A stretch of 64,000 nt of DNA. Source: Massilia sp. IC2-477. Lineage in GTDB: Bacteria > Pseudomonadota > Gammaproteobacteria > Burkholderiales > Burkholderiaceae_D. The notes beneath the pieces are model-generated. The model made no database searches. It was given only the letters and a program-made list of their open reading frames with translations, and was not told where the DNA came from. The DNA lies in assembly GCF_020707265.1 (NCBI RefSeq), contig NZ_JAJFEQ010000001.1, positions 434,001 through 498,000 on the forward strand, given 5' to 3'. Positions 55,869 to 64,000 of this stretch are shown here, piece after piece. Positions within the stretch are counted from its first letter, which is position 1. Each line of letters opens with the position of its first letter. A program made the translations under genes and the position numbers.

Positions 55869-56968
55869 CCGGACTCCAGCCACGCGCCCTCGAGGTCGCG
55901 GACAAGCTGGCGGTCCTGCGTGCGCACCTGGCCGCGGCGAACGCGGGGGCGATCCGTTTGCGCGGCGTCGACTGGTTCGCCTGGGTGACGGCGGGCGGAT
56001 CGAGCGCCGTGCTGCATACCACCGACGGCGGCGTGGCCGAGGTGCTGGTCACGCCTGAAGAGGCCTGCATCCTGACCGACGCCATCGAGGCCGAGCGCCT
56101 GCGCGCCGAAGAGCTGCCCGAGGGTTTCACCTACCACGTCGAGCCCTGGGCCGAGCCCGAGCTGCGCGAACGCTACGTGCAGAACGCGGCGGCCGGGCGC
56201 ACGATCATGTCGGACCGCCCGCAGGGCGGCGAGCAGCCGCTGCCTTACGCGCTGCGCCAGCGGCGCCTGGTACTGGGACAGAGCGAGCGCGAACGCTACC
56301 GCGCGCTGGGACGCGAGGCGGCCGAGGCGATGGGCGAGGTGCTGCGCCGCGCGCGGCCCGACTGGACCGAGCAGGGGCTGGCCGGGGCCGGCGCCGAAGC
56401 GCTGTGGCGGCGCGGTATCCATCCGGCGCTGGTGCTGGCCGCCGGCGAGCGCCGCCTGCCGGCCTGGCGCCATCCGACGCCCTCCCATGAACCGCTGGGA
56501 AAACGCGCCATGCTGGTGTTCTGTGCGCGCCGCCATGGGCTGTATGCCAATCTGACCCGCTTCGTGTCCTTCGCGGGGGCGGCGCCGGTGGACGAGCAGC
56601 GCGCGCTGATGGAGGTCGAGGCCACGGGCCTGGCGGCCGTCGAGCCGGGCAAGTCGCTGTCGGCGGTGTACCACGCGCTCGCCGCGGCCTATCACCACGC
56701 CGACCGCGAGAACGCGATCCGCGAGCACCACCAAGGCGGCATCACCGGCTACAAGGCGCGCGAGATCGTGGCCGGACCGAGCACCGCGACCCAGCTGGAA
56801 GAGGGCATGGCGTTCGCATTCAACCCGAGCTTCGCAGGCGTAAAAATCGAAGACACTTTCCTGCTCGGCCCCGATGGGCTCGAGAATCTCACGTTCGACC
56901 CCGGCTGGCCGGCGGCGGACGTACATGGCCGCAAGCGGCCCCTTTGGCTGGAGGCGCAAGCAACATGA
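55865..56968 (+). CDS. M24 (aminopeptidase P/creatinase)-like protein lacking metal ligands
   Basis: A 367-aa protein with the creatinase-type N-terminal domain (1-130) and a pita-bread-like C-terminal domain. In the usual M24 core two aspartates occur in a VDxG...GYxSDxTRT stretch; here it reads LVFCARRHGLYANLTR, with Asn 229 in place of the second Asp and no Asp at the first. His 288/289 and Glu 312/313 and 329 remain at the other ligand positions. It is therefore probably not a normal di-metal peptidase. It overlaps galT by ATGA and galK by ATGA, so it is cotranslated with both. Confidence 0.8.
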   Translation: MTGLQPRALEVADKLAVLRAHLAAANAGAIRLRGVDWFAWVTAGGSSAVLHTTDGGVAEVLVTPEEACILTDAIEAERLRAEELPEGFTYHVEPWAEPELRERYVQNAAAGRTIMSDRPQGGEQPLPYALRQRRLVLGQSERERYRALGREAAEAMGEVLRRARPDWTEQGLAGAGAEALWRRGIHPALVLAAGERRLPAWRHPTPSHEPLGKRAMLVFCARRHGLYANLTRFVSFAGAAPVDEQRALMEVEATGLAAVEPGKSLSAVYHALAAAYHHADRENAIREHHQGGITGYKAREIVAGPSTATQLEEGMAFAFNPSFAGVKIEDTFLLGPDGLENLTFDPGWPAADVHGRKRPLWLEAQAT

Positions 56969-58052
56969 TGAACACCGACACCTTCTTCGGCGGCGCGCCG
57001 GAAGTGAACGCGTCGGCGCCCGGACGCGTCAACCTGCTGGGCGAGCACACCGACTACAACGACGGCTTCATGCTGCCGGTGGCCACGCCCCAGGGCACCA
57101 TGGTGGCGATGAGCCGCAGCGGCGACGACCATTTCCATTTCTATTCGCCGACCTTCGACAACACCGTCACCTTCGCCCAGGACGGCAGCGCGCCGCAGGG
57201 CTACGGCAGCTACGTCGAGGGCTGCATCCGGCTGGTGCAGGCGGAGGGTGTGGAGGTGCCGCCGCTGCGCGTCTACATCACCACCAACCTGCCGGTCGGC
57301 TCGGGACTGTCGTCCTCGGCCGCGCTCGAGGTGGCGACCCTGCGCGCGCTGCGCGCACTGCTCGGCTTCGAGCTCGACGACGTGAAGCTGGCGCGCATCG
57401 CCCAGCGCGCCGAGATCGAATACGCCCACGTGAACTGCGGGATCATGGACCAGATGGCGTCCAGCCTGGCCGACGAGACCAGCATGCTGTTCATCGACGC
57501 CCGCACGCTGGAGCACCGCCTGGTCAAGATGCCCGCGGATACCGAGCTGATCGTGATCGACTCGGGCGTGGCGCGCAAGCTGGCCGCCAGCAAGTACAAC
57601 GAACGGCGTGCCGAATGCGAGGAAGCCTCGCGCAAGCTGGGCGTGCAGGCGCTGCGCGACGTGACGGATCCCGCCTCGGTGGAGACGCTGCCCTCGCCGA
57701 TGCGCGAGCGCGCCCGCCACGTGGTGATGGAAAACCTGCGCGTGCTGGAAGCGGCCGAAGGCGTCAGCGCCGAGCGTTTCGGCGAACTGATGAACGCCTC
57801 GCACTTCAGCCTGCGCGACGACTACGAAGTGTCGATCCCCGAGCTGGACGAGCTGTGCGAGCACCTGCGCGCCGCGCCCGGCGTACTCGGGGCGCGCCTG
57901 ACCGGCGCCGGCTTCGGCGGCGCCTGCGTGGCGCTGTGCCGGGCAGGGCAGGCACAGGAAGCGGCCGCCGCCGCGCTGGCGGCCTATAACAGCAAGCAAG
58001 GACGACAGGGCCGGATCCTGGTTCCGGTACCGACTGAACAGAAAGGACAACA

Positions 58053-58056
<4 letters not shown>
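56965..58056 (+). CDS. galK: Galactokinase
   Basis: GHMP kinase, 363 aa, phosphorylating alpha-D-galactose at C1. Motifs: ASAPGRVNLLGEHTDYNDGF, PVGSGLSSSAALEVATL (ATP loop), CGIMDQMASSLA with the catalytic Asp, and C-terminal GARLTGAGFGGACVAL. Two consecutive ATG codons (56965 and 56968) are possible; GGAGG lies upstream. It overlaps the GH2 start by ATGA. Confidence 0.96.
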
Positions 58057-59879
<1,823 letters not shown>

Positions 59880-59904
59880 GGCTCTGCCGGGCAGCAAGAC
59901 TGAG

Positions 59905-59935
59905 CAGCGCACCGGTTTCGGTGCGCTGTTTTTTT
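59905..59935 (+). terminator. Terminator of the galactose operon
   Basis: CAGCGCACC / GGTGCGCTG stem with a 6-nt loop and seven T. Confidence 0.92.
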
Positions 59936-59961
59936 GTGGCCTGGCCTTGGTGCGGCGCGCC

Positions 59962-60645
59962 TCAGCGCTGGATGGCGCCGCTGGTGACGTTGACCCGGTC
60001 GCCGCTGCGGAAGTCCGGCGTGGTGTCCTGCGTCACGACCTGGGTGCTGCCGTCGTCCATGCGCACCGTGACGCGGTAGCTGTTCGAGCCGGTGGCGCCG
60101 CTCGACCCTGTGCTGCCGGAGGCGCCCGAGCTGCCCATGCTGCCGCTGGCGCGCGGGATGACCTCGATCGCCAGCACCGTGCTGTTGGGGGAGGCGCTGC
60201 CGGCCGTCGAGGTGCCGGTCGCCGCCGAGCCGGACGAACCGGTGCTGCCCATCGCGCCCGAGCTGCCGGACTGGTCATAGCTGGAAGCGCTGCTGCTGCC
60301 CGAGCTGCCGGAGCTACCCGAGCTGCCCGAGCTACCCGAGCTGCCGGAGCTGCCTGAACCGGAGGTGCCGGTGCCCATGGTGCCCATGCTGCTCGAGCTG
60401 CCGCTGCTGCCGGTCGGGTTGCCGGAAGCATCGGTGGCGCTGCCCGAGCCGTAGCTGCTGGAGCCGCCGGTGCCGGTGGCGCCGGTGGTGCCACTGGAAC
60501 CGCCCGAGGTGCTGCCGCTCGTGCCGCTGCTGCCGCTCGCGCCACTCGATGTGTCGCCGCCGCCGCGCATGCTGGAGCACCCGGCGAGGCTCAGCGATAC
60601 AGCCAGCAAGCCCGCCAGGATGGTGCTCTGGTGTTTTTGCTTCAT
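59962..60645 (-). CDS. Ser/Gly-rich low-complexity lipoprotein
   Basis: A 227-aa protein. The lipobox is LAGC at Cys 23. Residues 30-180 are Ser/Gly/Thr-rich with GSS repeats in tandem (about 95-120). The C-terminal 45 residues (YRVTVRMDDGSTQVVTQDTTPDFRSGDRVNVTSG) look like the C-terminal beta domain of SlyB/17-kDa surface-antigen lipoproteins, without the glycine-zipper part. AAGGAG precedes the ATG. An envelope or cell-surface role is likely. Confidence 0.75.
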   Translation of the reverse strand: MKQKHQSTILAGLLAVSLSLAGCSSMRGGGDTSSGASGSSGTSGSTSGGSSGTTGATGTGGSSSYGSGSATDASGNPTGSSGSSSSMGTMGTGTSGSGSSGSSGSSGSSGSSGSSGSSSASSYDQSGSSGAMGSTGSSGSAATGTSTAGSASPNSTVLAIEVIPRASGSMGSSGASGSTGSSGATGSNSYRVTVRMDDGSTQVVTQDTTPDFRSGDRVNVTSGAIQR

Positions 60646-60820
60646 GATTTACTCCTTATGGTGGATGTTCGATCGTGGATGTTCAATCGGATGCGTGACG
60701 ATGCCACGTGCCACTGGAGTGAGAGGCGGGAAGTGCGTCAGCGTTCCAGCTGACTCGGGTTGAAGCTGAGCTGCGTCAAGGAGGCCACCGGGACGGTGGA
60801 TTTTTCGGGGGGAGAGGAGG

Positions 60821-61222
60821 TCAGTGCCGGTCGGCCGCGGCCTGTCGGGGAACGAGGGCGGCCAGCACGGTGCTGGTCAGCAGCGCCGCGGCCACGTCGA
60901 CCATCCAGTCGCGCACGTCGCCGTTGCGGTAGGGCAGGAAGCTCTGCACCAGTTCGTCACCGGCGCCCATCAGGGCGATCGCCAGCACGGCCTTGGCGGC
61001 GCGCACCTGGCCGCTTCCCGTGCTGCCGAGGAACCACAGCAGCGTCAGGAAGGCGTAGGTCAGGCCGTGCAGCACGACGCCGGGCGCGAATTCGCCGACC
61101 TCGGCACGCGCTCCCGGAACCGAGCCGGCCACGACCACGCCCGCGTACAGCAGCAGGGCTGCCTTGATGCGGGCGGAACGCAGGCGGGGATCGAGCAGCA
61201 GGAGCGACAGGAAAGCGGGCAT
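60821..61222 (-). CDS. VanZ-like membrane protein
   Basis: A 133-aa protein with about four helices. ALLLYAGVVVAGSVPG, LHGLTYAFLTLLWFLG, and AIALMGAGDELVQSFLPYRNGDVRDWMVDVAAALL match the VanZ-like family, including the conserved DELVQ...R...D..D pattern. Upstream in-frame starts at 61258 and 61279 (GTG) are possible; I prefer 61222 because the sequence becomes family-like there. The function of VanZ-like proteins is largely unknown. Confidence 0.78.
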   Translation of the reverse strand: MPAFLSLLLLDPRLRSARIKAALLLYAGVVVAGSVPGARAEVGEFAPGVVLHGLTYAFLTLLWFLGSTGSGQVRAAKAVLAIALMGAGDELVQSFLPYRNGDVRDWMVDVAAALLTSTVLAALVPRQAAADRH

Positions 61223-61309
61223 GGCGGTGCGGCGTTGGGCAAATGCCAACGATACCATGCCGATCTTGTTACTGGCCACACCGACCGGCCGCCCCGGGCA
61301 GCCGCAGGC

Positions 61310-61624
61310 TCAGATCGTCAGCGCGGGTGCGCCGTTCGCGTAGTGGGCGTCGAAACAGCTTTCGCAGTCGGCGCAGAACAGGTGTGCCATGCGAACGCTG
61401 TTCTGCCGCAGCACGAGTTTGAGGTGGGTTTGCCGGCACTTGGGACAGATCTCGCGCACGCTGCCGAAAGTCAGCAGGTTCAGCGGCACGCTGTCGTCGT
61501 CGAGCCGGTCGATGACGGCCAGGGGATTGAGTTCACTGAGCACCAGCCTGCCGTCGGCATGCTGGCGGCGTCCGGCGGCGGATTCCTGCGGATGTGCGTA
61601 GCTCTCGGATACACGTAGATTCAT
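61310..61624 (-). CDS. Hypothetical Zn-ribbon protein
   Basis: A 104-aa protein. Four cysteines as ICPKC and FCADC, 28 residues apart, form a probable zinc ribbon (about 60-95). Upstream is a polar stretch (NPLAVIDRLDDDSVPLNLLTFGSV). The ATG at 61624 is preceded by GGGAGCCTGTCCT. The function is unknown; transcription regulator or chaperone-like small protein is possible. Confidence 0.6.
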   Translation of the reverse strand: MNLRVSESYAHPQESAAGRRQHADGRLVLSELNPLAVIDRLDDDSVPLNLLTFGSVREICPKCRQTHLKLVLRQNSVRMAHLFCADCESCFDAHYANGAPALTI

Positions 61625-61766
61625 AGGACAGGCTCCCATTATCTTGTTGTGTTGTCTCCGCAACCCTGCAGATGAGGAAAATCGCAGGGCGGGAGATTCA
61701 TGATAGCCAAATACGGCGCGGCTTCAAGCCTTGCCGGAAGTTTTTGTTGGTGCCTTGCCACTGAAG

Positions 61767-61897
61767 AAAAAAATGCCCACCAGGAACTGGTGGGCACAAC
61801 CCAAGATCGGGCCAAGAGACGTAATCGGTTGGTGTGTTGCACGCTGGTGCAGCACACCTGCTGCCATCAGGCATATCGGTTGCGTGTACGGCAGGTG
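61767..61897 (-). ncRNA. Candidate small RNA with terminator
   Basis: On the minus strand, TATACT (61904-61909) could serve as a -10 box, though its -35 is poor. The predicted transcript of about 130 nt contains a GGTGTG...CACACC stem (61831-61858) with an inner TGCA/TGCA pair and ends in TGCCCACCAG/CTGGTGGGCA (61774-61796) plus seven U. There is no protein gene for this terminator to serve nearby upstream. Confidence 0.35.
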
Positions 61898-62022
61898 ATT
61901 CAAAGTATATGGCTTGATTGTGACCACGCTGTGACAGGGATCAAATGCGAGCCGCTGTGCCCGAACTGTACGGCCCGGCCATGATCTCAACAATATCGCG
62001 CAGGACGCGCGGTCGCGAAGGG

Positions 62023-62086
62023 CAAAAAAAAAGCCCGCTCTAGGCGGGCTTAAAACTATTTTCTTGGAGGAGAATAGTGGAGACAG
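62023..62086 (-). ncRNA. Candidate sRNA with CUCCUCC loop
   Basis: On the minus strand a promoter TTGGAC (62116-62121) -18 bp- CATAAT (62092-62097) would start a transcript near 62086. It contains hairpin ACUAUU-CUCCUCCAAGAA-AAUAGU (62055-62078), exposing CUCCUCC, then a perfect terminator AAGCCCGC/GCGGGCUU (62031-62051) with nine U. The exposed CUCCUCC is an anti-Shine-Dalgarno-like motif found in several Hfq- or stress-linked sRNAs. It lies 120 bp downstream of an SDR gene on the same strand. Confidence 0.45.
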
Positions 62087-62205
62087 GTGCCATTATGTTG
62101 GCCGGCCCGATATATGTCCAATTTAGAATACGGATACCAGACATGGTTTTTTCATATATCTGTTCCGACAAGCCGTTCCTGCCGCCCCGGAGCGTGTAGG
62201 CGCTC

Positions 62206-62979
62206 CTAGTCGCGCACCGGCACGGTGTAGTTCAGCGCCATGCGGCCACCGTCGGCGTACAGGGTCTGGCCCGTCATGTAAGAGGCGTCATCGCTCGCCA
62301 GGAAGGCGCAGATGGCGGCCACTTCCTCGGGTTCGCCGCAGCGTCCGAGCGGCGTGCGCGACAGGATCGTGTGGCGCGCTTCCGGACTGCCGAGCACGGC
62401 TTTCCTGGCGAGCTCGGTCAGGATGGTTCCAGGGCCGATGGCGTTCACGCGGATGCCATGTTCGGCCAGGCTGATCGCGGCCACGCGCGTCAGCTGGTTG
62501 ACGCCGCCTTTCGACACGACATACGGCACTTGGTTCGGGATGGTGAGCTCGGCGTTCACGCTGGACATGTTGATGATGCAGCCGGCTTGGCGCTTCACCA
62601 TCTCGCGTGCGGCCGCCTGGCTGCACAGGAACATCGACTTCAGGTTGATGCGCAGGACGCGGTCGAAGTCGTCTTCTTCCAGGTCGAGGAAGCTGGCCGC
62701 ATGGGTGACGCCGGCATTGTTGACGAGGATATCGATCTGACCAAAGGCTGCCAGGGTGGCGGCAACCATTGCGTCGACCTCGGTCTTGATGCTGACGTCC
62801 GCCTGGTAGAAACGCGCCGCCTCGCCGAGCGCCGCGGCAGCATCCGCGCCCTCCGGACGGATGTCTACCAGCATGACGCGCGCGCCTTCCTGCACCAGGC
62901 GGGTAGCGCACGCGAGGCCGATGCCCTGGCTGGCGCCGGTCACGATGGCGGTTTTGTTGGCTAGTTTCATGGCGTGCAT
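62206..62979 (-). CDS. SDR-family oxidoreductase
   Basis: A 257-aa classical short-chain dehydrogenase: TGASQGIG (cofactor), NNAGVTH, MSSVNAE with catalytic Ser, and the YVVSK tetrad Tyr/Lys. C-terminal SYMTGQTLYADGGR is typical of FabG-like enzymes. The substrate is unknown (sugar or alcohol dehydrogenase possible). Starts at 62979 (MHAM) or 62970; no strong ribosome site separates them. Confidence 0.9.
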   Translation of the reverse strand: MHAMKLANKTAIVTGASQGIGLACATRLVQEGARVMLVDIRPEGADAAAALGEAARFYQADVSIKTEVDAMVAATLAAFGQIDILVNNAGVTHAASFLDLEEDDFDRVLRINLKSMFLCSQAAAREMVKRQAGCIINMSSVNAELTIPNQVPYVVSKGGVNQLTRVAAISLAEHGIRVNAIGPGTILTELARKAVLGSPEARHTILSRTPLGRCGEPEEVAAICAFLASDDASYMTGQTLYADGGRMALNYTVPVRD

Positions 62980-63037
62980 ACTTTCATGGAAAACAGGAAA
63001 GCCGCCATTGTATCGATCTTGCGCGGCAGGGCGCTGG

Positions 63038-64000
63038 CTAGCGGGGCAAGGCCTTCGCCACCACGCCGCCCTTCATGACGAAAACGACCCGTTCGATCGC
63101 CGCCAGCTCGTCGAGGGGATTGCCGTCCACGGCGATGATGTCCGCGTGCGCGCCCTCGGCCAGCACGCCCAGCCCCTCCTGGTCGAGCAGGCGCGCATTG
63201 TTGATGGTGGCCGCCTGCAGGATCTCGCGCGTGCCCAGTCCCGCTTCGGCATAGGCGAACAGCACCCGCTTGGCCGCTTCTCCGCGCGATGGCCCCAGTC
63301 CCATGTACATGTCCGAACCGGCGGCGATGGTGACGCCGGTGTCGCGCGCGCGCCGCAGGCGTTCATGATAGGGCTTGGCCAGGCCGACGACCTGTTCGCG
63401 CGTCAGCGGCATGTTCAGCTTGCGCACCTGCTTTTCGGCCAGCGACACATCCATGTCGGTCGGCACCAGGAACACGCCTTTACGTTGCATCTGCCTGAGC
63501 GTGGTGTCGCTGAGCTTGTAGCCATGCTCGATGGCGTCGACGCCGGCTTCGAGCGCGCGTTCGATCGCTTCGTCGGTGGTGGCGTGCGCGGTGACCTTCA
63601 GCTTGTACAGATGCGCTTCCTCGACGATGGCCTTCATCTCCGCCAGCGAGAGCAGGGTGCGGTTGGGCGAGCTGTTCGAATAGATCTTGATCAGGTCGGC
63701 TCCATGGTAGACGTTCTCGCGCACTGCGATGCGCGCATCCTCGGCGCCGCGCACGATGCGGTAGTCGCCGTCGATGAGGCCGGCGTGGCCCGGCGCCAGG
63801 TTCGGCACCTGGCCCCCTTCGGGCGCCAGTCCGGGACCGGAGACGAACAGCCGGGGGCCGGGCACCGAGCCCTCGTCAATGGCGCGCTTGAGCGCCACGT
63901 CGGCGAAGCGCCCGGCGTTGCCGAGGTCACGGACGGTGGTATAGCCGGCCTCGAGATAACTGCGGGCACGCGCGGCGCCGCGCAGTGCGCGCAGCGGATC
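63038..64000 (-). CDS. Amidohydrolase-family protein (5' truncated by window edge)
   Basis: Open to the window edge. Metal-dependent hydrolase of the amidohydrolase superfamily (prolidase/imidazolonepropionase-like): GYTTVRDLGN, a carboxylated-Lys candidate in ADLIKIYSN, His in VTAHATTD and AIEHGY, and Asp in AAGSDMYMG. The C-terminal NNARLLDQEGLGVLAEGAHADIIAVDGNPL is standard. The N-terminal HxH motif is outside the window. The substrate is unknown, although exported dipeptidase-like members share this sequence type. Confidence 0.85.
   Translation of the reverse strand, partial: DPLRALRGAARARSYLEAGYTTVRDLGNAGRFADVALKRAIDEGSVPGPRLFVSGPGLAPEGGQVPNLAPGHAGLIDGDYRIVRGAEDARIAVRENVYHGADLIKIYSNSSPNRTLLSLAEMKAIVEEAHLYKLKVTAHATTDEAIERALEAGVDAIEHGYKLSDTTLRQMQRKGVFLVPTDMDVSLAEKQVRKLNMPLTREQVVGLAKPYHERLRRARDTGVTIAAGSDMYMGLGPSRGEAAKRVLFAYAEAGLGTREILQAATINNARLLDQEGLGVLAEGAHADIIAVDGNPLDELAAIERVVFVMKGGVVAKALPR

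Overview
The window reads as a chromosomal segment of a high-GC, Gram-negative betaproteobacterium, most likely Oxalobacteraceae of the Massilia/Telluria/Duganella type. This is inferred from gene content: two TonB-dependent receptors, Gram-negative porins, LPS heptose genes (waaF, hldD), a PEP-CTERM protein, a class I fumarase, and a family of palindromic GTAGGGTGG...CCACCCTAC repeats between genes. No plasmid, phage, rRNA or transposase gene was found. Two tRNA genes, His and Ser, are present.

Layout. 1-4.4 kb: uronate catabolism (end of a uronate dehydrogenase, a TonB receptor, a GH88 unsaturated glucuronyl hydrolase). 5.1-11.4 kb: housekeeping (Zn-ribbon membrane protein, tRNA-His, murI, class I fumarase, UPF0114 protein, acs, KTSC protein). 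11.4-15 kb: an unusual exported polysaccharide deacetylase-caspase-TPR fusion, a VOC protein and a small HTH protein. 15.1-17.7 kb: tRNA-Ser followed by an A+T-richer accessory patch (HNH nuclease, PEP-CTERM protein, unassigned ORFs). 17.7-21.8 kb: a trypsin-like protease, a second TonB receptor and a DUF2946 protein. 22-25.7 kb: ABC-F ATPase, waaF, hldD. 25.8-34.7 kb: TorF-type porin, small membrane peptide, kdpFABC and kdpDE. 34.8-45 kb: signalling and chemotaxis (soluble histidine kinase, hybrid kinase, cheW, MCP) with an M28 peptidase, a quinol-monooxygenase-like protein, a GNAT enzyme and a porin. 45.2-52.7 kb: galM, FAH-family hydrolase, UDG-like protein, alpha/beta-hydrolase-like protein, lipoprotein SDR, asparaginase, small secreted protein, pirin. 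52.8-59.9 kb: secreted M20 dipeptidase, then a tightly coupled galactose operon (galT, M24-like protein, galK, GH2). 60-64 kb: Ser/Gly-rich lipoprotein, VanZ-like protein, Zn-ribbon protein, two candidate small RNAs, an SDR enzyme and a truncated amidohydrolase.

How the parts connect. The GH88 enzyme, TonB receptor and uronate dehydrogenase fit import and oxidation of uronic-acid oligosaccharides. galT, galK and the GH2 enzyme, with galM nearby, form a beta-galactoside to UDP-galactose route; their start and stop codons overlap, implying translational coupling. The Kdp block is complete, and the upstream porin gene carries the same 11-bp-phased direct repeats as the kdp promoter, so one response regulator, probably KdpE, may control both. 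The best candidates for undescribed biology are the deacetylase-caspase-TPR fusion, the M24-like protein without metal-ligand aspartates inside the gal operon, the shared Kdp-type operators, and a compact sRNA candidate with its own promoter, a CUCCUCC loop and a terminator.
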